A DNA stretch of 64,000 nucleotides from Nocardia sp. CDC159 (GCF_023740735.1 NZ_JAMRXH010000001.1:558001-622000), one strand, 5' to 3'; numbered from the stretch's first letter, positions 16,940 to 26,256 are shown. The notes: generated by a model not told the origin, from the sequence alone. A program made the numbers and translations.

Positions 16940-18697
16940 ATGAGTGATGCGGGTCACCGGTCGGGGCGGTGGCGGACCACAGTGGCATTGGCCGTATCCG
17001 CGGTGATCGGGGCGGGCATGACGCAGATCTCGGCCGCCGCGGCCGATCCCGGTCCGGTGAGCGCGGCCTCGGATCGGCAGGAGCGCGAACTGTCCACGCG
17101 CGACGGGATCGTCACCTCGTATGTGAGCCTGGCACTTCCGTTGCCGCCCAACGCTCCCCCGCATCCCGCGAACTGCGACCGGGTCGGCTATCTGCGCTAC
17201 CGGCCGGTCGACGGACCCGCCGAGGCCACCGCCGCCGAGCATGTCGTGGTGCAGCAGCAGGGCATGTTCGGCGGCGCGGTCAACTCCGCCAGCGTCGCCT
17301 TCAACACCGTGCGCTCGGCGCGCGCCATGGGCCAGAAGATCGAATTCTGGTCGCTGGCGCGGCGCAGCACCTGCCTGGACGAGATCCGCGGCTTCGATCA
17401 CGCGCTGCAAACCGGCAACTACCTCGACGCGGTCGACTACTACTTCAACGGCAAGCCGATCGACGGGCAGGTCTCCCCGGGTTTCAAGACCTCCGAACAA
17501 CTTCCGGTGCTCGACTTCATGGGCCTCGAGCGCGTCGTGCGCGACCAGTACGAGGTCATGCTGCACGAGATCCCCGATCAGGCCGAGCGAGCGCGCAAAT
17601 ACGTCTGCGCCGGAATCTCGCTGGGCGGCCTGGTGACCGGGCTGTTCTCGGACTGGGACTTCGACGGCCGACCGGGTGCGGACCAGTGCGCGGCCTTCGC
17701 CGCACAGGACACCATGGTCTCCTCCGATCCGGTCGCCATCCAGAACACGCCCCTGCTGGCCGACCTCACCGATGCCATTGTGGGACCGACGAATTCGGTG
17801 GTGCAGGCCGGATTCCGCGGCGACATCATGCCGCGGGTATTCGGCGGCACACCCATCCTGGGCAGCCGCGGATTCATGATCCTGCGCCTGGCCGGGCTCG
17901 CCGCACATCTGGACCCGGACGGCGAAAGCCAACTGCTGGCGCATCTTCCGCGCGAGTTCGACGTCGAGGCGACGCTGAACTATCTGCTCGCCCCCAGCTG
18001 GGCGGCCTTCGCCAGCAACGGGGCCAACGGCGAGGGCGGCGTGCGGGACTTCCGGTTCACCAATACCGCGCTGCTGGGCATGCTACTGGACAACAACTCC
18101 AACAACTTCCAGCTGCTGCAGCAGAGTGTGGGGGCGCTGTCCGGCGGGCCGGTGCAGGAGAAGACCTTCCCGAATCCGGGTGAGCTGACCCAGCTTCCGC
18201 TGTTCGGGAACTTCCTGCGGATCAGCGCCGGACCGCAGAAGCGAGTTTTCCCCACCGATCGCTCGGCGCTCTACACCTGGCGCAACTACGACGATGTGCG
18301 CGGGGTGTCGTTCACCTCGCCCAATCACGAGGTCGCCGACATCCGCGACGCGGCACGGCAATTGGCGACCGGATCACCGGGCGCGTACTGGGAGACCTAC
18401 TTCCCGCTGCGGCTGACCGTCGATATCGGCGCGGGCTACGGCGGCGCGCGCAGCGGCAGTATGGCCGGGCTGCGCTACGCCGGAATGAGCCGCGTCAAAC
18501 CGAATTTCATCGCCTGGGCCGGGGACAGCGCCATCCAGTTCACCGTCGGCAGCTTTTTCCCGATCCCGGCCTCGGCGCATATGGTCACCCTCCCCGGCTA
18601 CAACCACGTCGACACGATCGCCGCGGCGGCCGTGCAGAACGACGGGCAGCCGGATTACAGCGGCGAGTTGCTCGCCCGGTTCATCAAGACGCTGTGA
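16940..18697 (+). CDS. exported alpha/beta-hydrolase-like protein
   Basis: A 585-residue protein with a signal peptide (about residues 1-35, ending ISAAAADP). The nucleophile elbow 'CAGISLGGLVTGL' (G-x-S-x-G) and a late 'LPGYNHVDTIAAA' with a probable catalytic His suggest a lipase- or esterase-like alpha/beta hydrolase of unusual length. Large inserts such as 'NYLLAPSWAAFASNGANGEGG' and 'LDNNSNNFQLLQQSVGALSGG' lie between. The beta-helix protein gene follows after 12 nt, so two large exported proteins are co-expressed. Substrate unknown. Confidence 0.75.
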   Translation: MSDAGHRSGRWRTTVALAVSAVIGAGMTQISAAAADPGPVSAASDRQERELSTRDGIVTSYVSLALPLPPNAPPHPANCDRVGYLRYRPVDGPAEATAAEHVVVQQQGMFGGAVNSASVAFNTVRSARAMGQKIEFWSLARRSTCLDEIRGFDHALQTGNYLDAVDYYFNGKPIDGQVSPGFKTSEQLPVLDFMGLERVVRDQYEVMLHEIPDQAERARKYVCAGISLGGLVTGLFSDWDFDGRPGADQCAAFAAQDTMVSSDPVAIQNTPLLADLTDAIVGPTNSVVQAGFRGDIMPRVFGGTPILGSRGFMILRLAGLAAHLDPDGESQLLAHLPREFDVEATLNYLLAPSWAAFASNGANGEGGVRDFRFTNTALLGMLLDNNSNNFQLLQQSVGALSGGPVQEKTFPNPGELTQLPLFGNFLRISAGPQKRVFPTDRSALYTWRNYDDVRGVSFTSPNHEVADIRDAARQLATGSPGAYWETYFPLRLTVDIGAGYGGARSGSMAGLRYAGMSRVKPNFIAWAGDSAIQFTVGSFFPIPASAHMVTLPGYNHVDTIAAAAVQNDGQPDYSGELLARFIKTL

Positions 18698-18709
18698 CGA
18701 CGGAGCCTC

Positions 18710-20419
18710 ATGCACCACCGACTTCCCCTGCTCCGGCTGTCCGCGGCGATGGTCCTGATCACCGCGGTCGGCGCGGGTTATGCCGCGGCACAGCCGGATA
18801 CGTCGACCTGGTACGTCCGCGCCGGAGCTCCCGCGCCTGGAAACGGCGCGGCGGACACTCCGTTCGCCTCGCTCGCACAGGTCGAGGCCGCCTCCCGCGA
18901 CGGTGACACCATCGTGGTGCTCCCGGCCGCGGGCGCGCTGGACGGCGGCATCGCGCTCAAACCCCGTCAGCGCCTGCTCGGCGACGGCCCGGCGGTGCCG
19001 AGTGCGCCGCCGGACGCGGCGCTGCCCCGGATCACCAACACCACCACCGCGCACAACGGCGACGCGGTGGTGCTCGCACCCGGCAGCGAGGTCCGCAATC
19101 TGGCCATCGCCGGGGCGCGCCGCGGCGGCATCTACGGACGCGACGCGGTGAACGCGGTCATCGCCGGAAACGATGTGGCGGGCACGAATTCGGGCTGCGC
19201 CGACGGTTTCATGATCGGCCCGTTCATGATTCCTCCCGGTATCGGCATCGGTGTCGCGATGCCGCCGCTGCCGGATCTGATCGCGCTCAACAACGGCTGG
19301 GCGGCCGTCATGACCGACTTCGCCACGACCACCGGCACCATCACCATCGCGAACAATTCCGTGCGCGACACCGCCTGCGGCGACGGCATCGATATCCGCG
19401 GCAGCGGCACCAGCGATATCACCGCCCGGGTGAGCGGCAACGCGCTGCGCAATATCAATCTCGGCGTGGGCAAGCTGTCGGTGCTGGCCATGGGAATCCA
19501 GGCCACCGACACGGCCCGGCTGCGCGCGGTGCTGGACGGTAATTCGCAGCTGGACATCGCCTCGCCCGACATCTCGCCGATCAACGAGATCGCCGACAGC
19601 GAGGGCATATTCGTCAATGCGCTCGGCCGCGCCGATCTCACGGTGGATATCGCGAACAACACCTTCCGGGGCGGCGGCGGGAACTTCTCGGCCAACGGGC
19701 TGGAGTACGTCACCACCAGCGGCACCCCGACCAGCCGGGTCACCGTGACCGATTCGAGCTTCGACACCGTCGTCGGCGACCTCATCGAGAACTACAACCT
19801 CAGCACCCAGGGCGCGCGGCAGTCGCTGACCCTGACCAACGTCCGCGCCCGGCATTCGCACTTCCCCGGCGCGGCACTCAACGCGGTGATCCCCGCCAAT
19901 CTCGGCACCTGCCTGGTGTCGACGAATTTCGGCCGCACCGGACGAACCGATCTCACCGTGACCGGCTCGACATTCGGCGACTGCAGCGCCGACGGCATCG
20001 GACTGCTCGCCTTCACTCCCCTGGGCCCCGAGCCCGCGACCGCCGAACTGACCTTCGACATCAGCGACACCACCGTCGACGGCACCGCGGCCCACGCGCT
20101 GAACATCGTCAATGTCGGCGACACCGCGACCCTGCGCGGCAGCCTGGCCCGCACCACCCTCGCCAATGCCCGCCAATCCATCGTGCACGTCGCCAACCGG
20201 GGCGGCACCATCGGCACTGCCGCCATCGACCTCGGCGGCGGACCCCTCGGCAGCCCCGGCCTCAACTGCGTGTCCACCGTGGGCGTCCCGATCGAGGTGA
20301 TCGGCCTTCCCGTCGCTGCCCAGCGCAATTGGTGGGGGCGTCCGGAGGGTCCGAACGTCGCGGGGCTCGACGCCACGAATGCCCTGAGCACCTCCCCCCG
20401 GCCGGGCTGCGGGGCCTGA
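18710..20419 (+). CDS. exported right-handed beta-helix protein
   Basis: A 569-residue protein with a signal peptide (residues 1-27, AVGAGYAAAQ). The repetitive strand-turn pattern 'VRNLAIAGARRGGIYGRDAVNAVIAGNDVAGTNSG', 'TITIANNSVRDTACGDGIDIRGSG' and 'DLTVDIANNTFRGGGGNFSANGLEYV' is typical of pectate-lyase-like parallel beta-helix (PbH1) proteins. The C-terminus has 'NWWGRPEGPN', often seen at the end of such helices. No catalytic residues could be assigned. It may bind or cut polysaccharide at the cell surface. Expressed with the preceding hydrolase. Confidence 0.75.
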   Translation: MHHRLPLLRLSAAMVLITAVGAGYAAAQPDTSTWYVRAGAPAPGNGAADTPFASLAQVEAASRDGDTIVVLPAAGALDGGIALKPRQRLLGDGPAVPSAPPDAALPRITNTTTAHNGDAVVLAPGSEVRNLAIAGARRGGIYGRDAVNAVIAGNDVAGTNSGCADGFMIGPFMIPPGIGIGVAMPPLPDLIALNNGWAAVMTDFATTTGTITIANNSVRDTACGDGIDIRGSGTSDITARVSGNALRNINLGVGKLSVLAMGIQATDTARLRAVLDGNSQLDIASPDISPINEIADSEGIFVNALGRADLTVDIANNTFRGGGGNFSANGLEYVTTSGTPTSRVTVTDSSFDTVVGDLIENYNLSTQGARQSLTLTNVRARHSHFPGAALNAVIPANLGTCLVSTNFGRTGRTDLTVTGSTFGDCSADGIGLLAFTPLGPEPATAELTFDISDTTVDGTAAHALNIVNVGDTATLRGSLARTTLANARQSIVHVANRGGTIGTAAIDLGGGPLGSPGLNCVSTVGVPIEVIGLPVAAQRNWWGRPEGPNVAGLDATNALSTSPRPGCGA

Positions 20420-20520
20420 CAGCGGTGAAGCTCGTCCGTTTACGACCGCGATGACCGGTTATCGCCAGGATGCGGGCTCGAGCCGAGCGGCCACGCACAC
20501 CATTCGGAAAGGGGACGCAT

Positions 20521-20694
20521 ATGAGCGCCACCGACAAGGCGAAGAACAAGCTCGACGACCTCACCGGTAAGGCCAAGGAGAAGATGGGCGAGGCCACCGA
20601 CGACCGGGAGACGCGGAACGAGGGCAAGGCCGACCAGGCCAAGTCCGACCTGAAGGACGCGGGCGAGAAGGTCAAGGACGCCTTCCGCCACTGA
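20521..20694 (+). CDS. CsbD family stress protein
   Basis: A 57-residue, highly charged helical protein: 'DKAKNKLDDLTGKAKEKMGEATDD' then 'EGKADQAKSDLKDAGEKVKDAF'. This is the CsbD pattern of small general-stress proteins. 'GAAAGGGG' about 7 nt before the ATG is a strong ribosome site. It stands alone, convergent with the MerR gene downstream. Confidence 0.9.
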   Translation: MSATDKAKNKLDDLTGKAKEKMGEATDDRETRNEGKADQAKSDLKDAGEKVKDAFRH

Positions 20695-20714
20695 TTCCGC
20701 GGCTCGCACCCACG

Positions 20715-20755
20715 CGGGAGGTCCCGGCTCAGAGCCTGCCGGGGTCTCCCGTTTC
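20715..20755 (+). terminator. terminator between csbD and merR
   Basis: A stem of 14 bp with two mismatches (20715-20728 with 20738-20751) and a 9 nt loop, followed by GTTTCC on the plus strand. It overlaps the end of the convergent MerR gene, so it may act in both directions. Confidence 0.6.
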
Positions 20756-21526
20756 CATGGGTTCACCCGTGGCGTGCCGTTCGGCCGCGGTGGCGAGGTA
20801 GGCGCTCAATTCCCGCCGCAACGTCCGGTCGAGCGCCTGTTCGAGCGATTTGTGCACCGTCGCCACACCCAGCTCCCGCAGGTGGTTGAGCATCTTCGTG
20901 GTCTCGGCGATCTCCTCGTCGCTGCCCGGCAGCCAGCCCGGTCCGTGCTCGGCGACGATGTGATCCTTGGCCGCGGCCACCATGGTGTCGGCAATGTCCT
21001 GCACCCGCTCGACCACCGCGGCGTGCACCTCGATCAACCCGCGCAGCCCGAAACCGTAGCCGTGCAGCGCGCCGAAGGTCTCCAGCAGTTCGGGGTGGGT
21101 GAATTCCACGGTGTCGCCGTGCAATCGGATCAGTCCCAGCTCGGCGAGCCGGTCGAGTTCCTCCGGCCCGACCGCCCCGTCCGGATCGTCGCCGAACAGC
21201 GTGTCGACCAGCTCGCGCGGCACCGACATCGGTTCCTCGGGCGAACCCCACGTCGCGGTGACGGCCTGCTGCAGGCCGAGGATCTCGGTGAGGTCCTTAC
21301 CGGTCTCCCAGCTGGTGATGAAGTCGGCGATATGGGCGGTGGTGAAGCCGCGCTGCAGCAGCGCATCGATGATCTTCAGCCGGGCCAGATGGGAGTCGTC
21401 GTAGATGAGCGCCCGGCCGCTGCGCCGCTCGGGCGTCGGCAGCAGCCCGCGCTCCTGGTAGTTGCGGACATTGCGGGTCGTCGTGCCGGCGGCGCGAGCG
21501 AGATCGTCGATGCGGTATTCCGCCAT
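20729..21526 (-). CDS. MerR family transcriptional regulator
   Basis: A 265-residue MerR-type regulator. The N-terminal winged helix 'YRIDDLARAAGTTTRNVRNYQERGLLPTPERRSGRALIYDDSHLARLKIIDALLQRGFTTAHIADFI' is clear. The C-terminal 190 residues form a helical effector-binding region without a known ligand motif; no Cys cluster for metal binding is present. 'GAGGAGGGG' upstream of ATG 21526 is a strong ribosome site. It lies 49 nt downstream of the monooxygenase operon on the same strand and is a candidate regulator of it. Confidence 0.85.
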   Translation of the reverse strand: MAEYRIDDLARAAGTTTRNVRNYQERGLLPTPERRSGRALIYDDSHLARLKIIDALLQRGFTTAHIADFITSWETGKDLTEILGLQQAVTATWGSPEEPMSVPRELVDTLFGDDPDGAVGPEELDRLAELGLIRLHGDTVEFTHPELLETFGALHGYGFGLRGLIEVHAAVVERVQDIADTMVAAAKDHIVAEHGPGWLPGSDEEIAETTKMLNHLRELGVATVHKSLEQALDRTLRRELSAYLATAAERHATGEPMETGDPGRL

Positions 21527-21575
21527 TCGCGTCTCGCCCCTCCTCGCTCGGCCGTCGCTCGAACCGATGTCGACC

Positions 21576-23078
21576 TTAGCCCAGCCGGGCCGCCATCCGG
21601 CGCGCGGCGCCCGCGCCCGCGCGCGGCGTGGCCAGATAGTCGTCCGGATCCACGGCGGCCAGCTGGCGGGTGAACTGGGTGCCGAAGCCGGGATACATGG
21701 TGGCGTTGAAGCCGTCCTCGGTGAGATACCAGCTGCGGCAACCGGAATTCCAGGTGGTCGCGGCCAGCCGCCGCTGCAGCGCGGCGTTGTAGCGGTCCTG
21801 GCGGTCCCGGCGCACCTCGAGCATGCGCAGATCGCGGTCCAGCAGCAGCCCGATGGCGTCGGTGAGGTAGTCGATCTGGGCCTCCATGTACACCAGGGCC
21901 GAATTGTGCCCGGGCCCGGAATTGGGTCCGAAGGTGAAGAACAGGTTCGGATAGCCCGCGACCGCCACGCTCTTGTAGGCGTAGGCCCCGCGGCTCCACT
22001 CCTGGGCCAACACCCGGCCCCCGCGCCCGACGATCGGGAACGGCGTGCCCTGTGTGGACACGTCGAAGCCGGTGGCGAAGACGATGCAGTCGGCGCGGTG
22101 CTCGATGCCCTCGGCGGTGCGGATGCCGTGCGGGACGATTCGGGCGATCGGCCAGGTGACCAGCTTACAGTTGGCGCGCTGCAGCGCCGGGTAGTAGTCG
22201 CTACTGAGCAGCAGCCGCTTGCAGCCCGCCCGGAAGTCGGGCGTGAGCTGGCGGCGCAGCCACCGATCGCGCACCTGCGCGCGCAGGTGCAGCAGCGCCA
22301 CCGATTCCACGACGCGGGTCAGCGGGGAGTTCCACACCACGCCCAGCGCCACCGATTCGTGACCCCAGAACCAGGCCTCGCGGGCCAGCGTCTGGGTCAG
22401 CGGCACGTCGCGGTACAGCCTGCGGGTCAGCGGGTGGGTGGATCGGTTCACCCGCGGCAGCACCCAGCCGGGGGTGCGCTGGAACACCTTGACCGAACCG
22501 GCCGTTCGCACCAGCTCCGGAATGATCTGCACCGCGCTGGCCCCGGTGCCGATGACCGCGACCGTCTTGCCGGTGAAGTCGTAGTCGTGATCCCAGCGGG
22601 CGCTGTGGATCCGGTGGCCGGTGTAGTCGTCGATGCCCGCGATGGCCGGGTAGCCGGGATTGGCCAGCGGTCCCGACGCCATGACGACGCTGCGCGCCTT
22701 GACATTCGGATGTTCGGCGAACGACATATCCCACAGCCCGCTGGCCTCGTCGAATTCGAGGCCGGTGACGGTGTGGCCGAATCGGATCGCCGGGCGCAGC
22801 GCGTGATCGTCGACCATGCGCTCGATGTAGTCCAGGATTTCCGCGCTGCCGGAATAGGTATGCGACCAATTCGGATTCGGGGCGAAGCGGTAGGAGTACA
22901 GCCGCGAGGGGATGTCGCAGGCCGCGCCGGGATAGGTGTTGTCGCGCCAGGTGCCGCCGACCCGGGTGTCCCGCTCGAACAGCACGAAATCGCCGATGCC
23001 CTTCTGCCGCAGGCGGATCGCGGTCCCGATTCCGGCGAAGCCCGCGCCGATGATCGCGACGTCGAGTGCCCTCGTCAT
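21576..23078 (-). CDS. Baeyer-Villiger-type flavin monooxygenase (MymA-like)
   Basis: A 500-residue class B flavoprotein monooxygenase. An FAD Rossmann motif 'IIGAGFAGIG' is at about 9-18, and an NADPH motif 'VIGTGASAVQIIPEL' is in the middle. Between them, 'YTGHRIHSARWD' matches the Baeyer-Villiger fingerprint F-x-G-x-x-x-H-x-x-x-W-P/D with Tyr for Phe. 'FATGFD' follows later. Neighbours (hydrolase, SDR) recall the M. tuberculosis mymA operon, so a role in oxidising ketone or fatty substrates is likely. The start overlaps the preceding stop (ATGA). Confidence 0.85.
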   Translation of the reverse strand: MTRALDVAIIGAGFAGIGTAIRLRQKGIGDFVLFERDTRVGGTWRDNTYPGAACDIPSRLYSYRFAPNPNWSHTYSGSAEILDYIERMVDDHALRPAIRFGHTVTGLEFDEASGLWDMSFAEHPNVKARSVVMASGPLANPGYPAIAGIDDYTGHRIHSARWDHDYDFTGKTVAVIGTGASAVQIIPELVRTAGSVKVFQRTPGWVLPRVNRSTHPLTRRLYRDVPLTQTLAREAWFWGHESVALGVVWNSPLTRVVESVALLHLRAQVRDRWLRRQLTPDFRAGCKRLLLSSDYYPALQRANCKLVTWPIARIVPHGIRTAEGIEHRADCIVFATGFDVSTQGTPFPIVGRGGRVLAQEWSRGAYAYKSVAVAGYPNLFFTFGPNSGPGHNSALVYMEAQIDYLTDAIGLLLDRDLRMLEVRRDRQDRYNAALQRRLAATTWNSGCRSWYLTEDGFNATMYPGFGTQFTRQLAAVDPDDYLATPRAGAGAARRMAARLG

Positions 23079-23995
23079 GCGACCGGCTCGTAGGTCAGTT
23101 CCTTCGACCACGTGGGCTGTGGCGGCAGGAAGCGGTCCGGGATGCGGGCGGTGAGCTTCACCAGTGCGTCGGCGAACAGGTGGTAGGGGTGGTGGCGGTC
23201 GATGACCCAGTTGCCGTGCGTCTTCACGATCCGATACATCGGCACCCGATTGGCCAGCGGCATCCGCTCGCCGACGGCGCGGTATTTGCGCAGCGCGGCG
23301 TAGAGCTTCTCCTCGTCCACGCCCATGGCGACGATGTTGTCGCGCATCTTGTTCAGCAGCGGGACATAGCTCAGCACGCCGATCAGCAGCGAGGGCTTCA
23401 CCCAGCCGCCGACCAGATCGATGAACAGCTTGCGCGCCTGGGCGTGGCCCAGCAGCTCCATCACCGCGTAATCGGTTGCCAGGTGGCGCGATTCGTCGGA
23501 GTTGATCTTCTTGAACACCTCCTGCGCGACCGGGTCGGAGATCTCGTCGGTGATGAACTTGATCAACGCGCCGTCCAGGGCCACCTCGAGCATGGGGATG
23601 ACCGTGCCCAGAAACGACAGCGACATGCCGTCTGAGTGCTTGTCCAGGAAGTCGATCACCAGCTTGACATTGATATTCGGCTCGGGGATCTCCTCGCCGT
23701 CGAGCATGCCCCAGCGCCGCATCAGCGCCAGTTCGGCATTGGCGTGGCGCTGCTCCTCGGCGTGGAAGTAGCGGTAGATCTCGCGCAGGGTCTCGGTCGG
23801 CGCCTTCTTGGCCATCGCGGCGAAACCGCGAGCGCCGACGTTTTCGATCCACATCAGATCGGCCATGAACGGCCTGAGTTTGACGTGCAGTTCGGGTGAG
23901 ATCCGCTCCGCACCCGGTGCGTCCCAATCGATCTCGGCCAGCGCCCACTGGCGGGCCTTGATCTTGGCCAGCATGGCGTCGAAGTCGAAGGCCAT
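23075..23995 (-). CDS. ferritin-like di-iron protein
   Basis: A 306-residue helical protein with a likely di-iron site in four helices: E51 (WIENVG), E80-E81-x-x-H84 (AEEQRHA), E137 (MLEVALDG) and E168-x-x-H171 (SDESRHLA). This is the ExxH pattern of ferritin-like oxidases and oxygenases. It is embedded between SDR and monooxygenase genes with 1-4 nt junctions, so it probably acts on the same substrate, perhaps as a hydroxylase or desaturase. The reaction is not known. Confidence 0.8.
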   Translation of the reverse strand: MAFDFDAMLAKIKARQWALAEIDWDAPGAERISPELHVKLRPFMADLMWIENVGARGFAAMAKKAPTETLREIYRYFHAEEQRHANAELALMRRWGMLDGEEIPEPNINVKLVIDFLDKHSDGMSLSFLGTVIPMLEVALDGALIKFITDEISDPVAQEVFKKINSDESRHLATDYAVMELLGHAQARKLFIDLVGGWVKPSLLIGVLSYVPLLNKMRDNIVAMGVDEEKLYAALRKYRAVGERMPLANRVPMYRIVKTHGNWVIDRHHPYHLFADALVKLTARIPDRFLPPQPTWSKELTYEPVA

Positions 23996-23996
23996 G

Positions 23997-24878
23997 TCAC
24001 ACTCCTGTCTTCGTTGCGGGGGCCGCCGCGGCGGCCGGCTCCGGCTGCGGCAGCACTCGATTCAGCACGCCGAGGGCGTGGGTGTACAGCGCCGGAAACT
24101 GCCGTTTGAGCAGCCAGACCGCGCGGGCGTCCAGTTGCGGCAGCACGTAGAGGCGGCCGTCGTCGTTGGCGTCCAGCGCGTTTCGCGCGACGCGTTCGGG
24201 CGAGAAGCCGGTGCGGCGCATGAGCTCGGCGGCCAGCCGCGACGAGCCCGCGGTGATGCGGCCGTCGCGCACCACATTGGTCTTGACGAAGGTGGGGCAC
24301 AGCACGGTCACGGCCACGCCGCTGCCGGACAGCTCCGCGGCCAACGTCTCCGACAGCGAGATCACCCCGGCCTTGGACACGTTGTAGACCGCCATCCCGG
24401 GCGCGGCCGCGAAACCCGCGGCGGAGGCGACATTGACGATGCCGCCGCGCCCCGCCGCACGCAGCCGCGGCGCGAAGATCTCGCAGCCGTGCACCACGCC
24501 CCACAGATTGATGCCCAGCGCCCACCGCCAGTCCTCGAAGCCGATGTCGCCCACCGGCTTTCCGCCGATGCCGACCCCCGCGTTGTTGATCACCAGCGTG
24601 GGCGGGCCGCCGAAGGTCAGCTCGGCATGCAGCGCCAGGCTTTCCATATCGTCGCGATTGGCGACATCACAGAAGTAGGCGTGCGCGGTGCGGCCGTGGT
24701 GGCGTTCGATCAGGCGCACGGTTTCCGCGGCGCGGTCGGTATCCACATCGGCGCACAGCACTTCCCCACCACGCGCGGCCAATTCGAGGGCGAAGGCGCG
24801 GCCGATTCCGCTGCCCGCGCCGGTTACGATCGCCTTCGCGTGGTGGGTGCGGCGGGGTCCGGGGGTGAAGATACCCAT
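23997..24878 (-). CDS. short-chain dehydrogenase/reductase
   Basis: A 293-residue SDR. The cofactor motif 'TGAGSGIG' is at about 19-26, 'NNAG' in the middle, and the catalytic set is Ser in 'VASAAGF' and 'YNVSK'. Residues after the Rossmann strand ('CADVDTDRAAETVRLIERHHG') leave NAD versus NADP open. It starts one base after the hydrolase stop and ends one base before the di-iron gene, within the mymA-like operon (compare Rv3085). It probably interconverts an alcohol and a ketone feeding the monooxygenase. Confidence 0.88.
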   Translation of the reverse strand: MGIFTPGPRRTHHAKAIVTGAGSGIGRAFALELAARGGEVLCADVDTDRAAETVRLIERHHGRTAHAYFCDVANRDDMESLALHAELTFGGPPTLVINNAGVGIGGKPVGDIGFEDWRWALGINLWGVVHGCEIFAPRLRAAGRGGIVNVASAAGFAAAPGMAVYNVSKAGVISLSETLAAELSGSGVAVTVLCPTFVKTNVVRDGRITAGSSRLAAELMRRTGFSPERVARNALDANDDGRLYVLPQLDARAVWLLKRQFPALYTHALGVLNRVLPQPEPAAAAAPATKTGV

Positions 24879-24879
24879 C

Positions 24880-25881
24880 TCAGCTCACCTTCGCCCGCAC
24901 GGACGTATCGGACTGGGCCAGGGCGTCTTTCACGAACGCCGCCGTGCGGCGCAGCGCGGGGACGGCCTCGGGCACCAGCAGCGGCAGGGCCTGGAAGACG
25001 TGGATGCGGCCGGGCCACAGCTCGAGGTCGCACTGTCCGCCCGCGGCGACCACCATGCGCTGCCAGGCCCGGGCATCCTCGGACAGCATCTCCCCGGCGC
25101 TGGCCTGCACCAGCATCGGCGGTAGCGGCGCACCCGGCGGGACCACCAGTCGCAGCCGCGGCGAATCCGGCGGCTGCCCAGCGGTATACAGCTCGAGCAG
25201 GCGACGACCGACCCGCGCGGGGGCCATCGGATCGGGCCGCAGCCGGTCCTGGCGTTCGGCGAGCCCGAGCGTCACATCCAGCAGCGGGGAGAACGCGAAC
25301 ACCCCGGCGGGCTGCTCGATTCCGGTGCGCAGATTCTCGAGCAGCAGATCCAGCGCCAGATGCCCGCCCGCCGAATCGCCACCGATCACCAGATTGTGCG
25401 CCCGCAGACCCTGGGCGAGCAGCCAGCGATAACCCGCCTCGACGTCCTGGGCCGCGGCCGGGAAGCGATGTTCGGGCGCCAGGCGATAGTCCACGACGAA
25501 TACCGGCAGCCCGGTCAGCCGCGACAGCCGCGCGGCCAGCCCGCGATGGGTGCGCGCGGAGCACACCACATAGCCGCTGCCGTGAATGAAGTAGATCGCC
25601 CGCGTACCGTGCGCGACCCCGGCCGCCCGCACCCATTCACCCCGCACGCCGCCCGCGCGGACCGGGGTGACCCGGGTGCCGGGCGGTACCGGGCCGAAGG
25701 TCGCCATGACACTCGCGATGAGCGCGCGGCCGATGCCGATCCCGATTCGATTGGGCGGCAACACCGCATGCACCTGCCGCAGTCCCAGCACCGAGGCCGA
25801 GGCCGCGAGCCGGGTGCGCCGGGCGGCCGCGGCGGGAACCGCAGCCGGGGTGCCGGTCGCCGTTGACCATGTACTTGCCAT
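24880..25881 (-). CDS. alpha/beta hydrolase, hormone-sensitive lipase family (LipR-like)
   Basis: A 333-residue esterase-like protein. The oxyanion motif is 'FIHGSGYVV' (HGSG in place of HGGG), the nucleophile elbow is 'GGDSAGGHLALDLL', and the probable catalytic His is in 'WPGRIHVFQAL'. 'VDYRLAPEHRFPAA' is typical of the hormone-sensitive-lipase family. First gene of a four-gene operon. The likely partner order, hydrolase-SDR-di-iron protein-monooxygenase, suggests stepwise breakdown or remodelling of an ester or ketone substrate. A perfect palindrome lies 24 nt upstream. Confidence 0.88.
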   Translation of the reverse strand: MASTWSTATGTPAAVPAAAARRTRLAASASVLGLRQVHAVLPPNRIGIGIGRALIASVMATFGPVPPGTRVTPVRAGGVRGEWVRAAGVAHGTRAIYFIHGSGYVVCSARTHRGLAARLSRLTGLPVFVVDYRLAPEHRFPAAAQDVEAGYRWLLAQGLRAHNLVIGGDSAGGHLALDLLLENLRTGIEQPAGVFAFSPLLDVTLGLAERQDRLRPDPMAPARVGRRLLELYTAGQPPDSPRLRLVVPPGAPLPPMLVQASAGEMLSEDARAWQRMVVAAGGQCDLELWPGRIHVFQALPLLVPEAVPALRRTAAFVKDALAQSDTSVRAKVS

Positions 25882-25904
25882 GCATCACAGCATCAATTGC
25901 TTAT

Positions 25905-25924
25905 GTGCCATTTGTCAATGGCAC
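25905..25924. promoter_or_regulatory. perfect 20 bp palindrome upstream of hydrolase operon
   Basis: GTGCCATTtgtcAATGGCAC: 8 bp arms, 4 bp centre, in an AT-rich promoter region 24 nt before the operon start. The form suits a dimeric repressor or the nearby MerR-type regulator. The motif was not seen elsewhere in the window. Confidence 0.6.
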
Positions 25925-25935
25925 TTTTTGGATAC

Positions 25936-25965
25936 GAAAAAGGCCGACGATCGTGATCGTCGGCC
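25936..25965 (-). terminator. intrinsic terminator of the GlsB-type gene
   Basis: A perfect 11 bp stem GGCCGACGATC / GATCGTCGGCC (25942-25952 with 25955-25965) is followed on the minus strand by TTTTTCG. This is a textbook Rho-independent terminator 10 nt after the stop of 25975-26247. Confidence 0.85.
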
Positions 25966-25974
25966 CTCCCCGCG

Positions 25975-26247
25975 TCAGTGCGCCGATCGCCGCCCGGTCG
26001 CCAACCCGACCAGGAACAGCAGAATCACCGCACCGGCCAGACAGGTCAGGAAGCTGAAAACCAGTCCGCCGCCGGCCACGTCCACTCCGAACAGCCGCAG
26101 CAGGAACCCGCCGAGCAACCCGCCGACAATGCCCACGACGATATTGAGCAGCACACCCTGCTGCGCATCCGTGCCCATGATCTTGCTGGCGATCCAGCCC
26201 GCCAGGCCGCCGACCACGATCCAACCGATGATGCCCAGTCCGAGCAT
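25975..26247 (-). CDS. GlsB/YeaQ/YmgE family membrane protein
   Basis: A 90-residue protein with three hydrophobic segments and the family pattern 'GLGIIGWIVVGGLAGWIASKIMG' then 'NIVVGIVGGLLGGFLLRLFG'. The family was formerly called transglycosylase-associated protein and is stress-induced in several bacteria. AGGAGG precedes the ATG. A strong terminator follows. It lies just downstream of the diguanylate cyclase gene on the same strand (9 nt), so the two may be co-transcribed. Confidence 0.88.
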   Translation of the reverse strand: MLGLGIIGWIVVGGLAGWIASKIMGTDAQQGVLLNIVVGIVGGLLGGFLLRLFGVDVAGGGLVFSFLTCLAGAVILLFLVGLATGRRSAH

Positions 26248-26256
26248 GTCGTCCTC

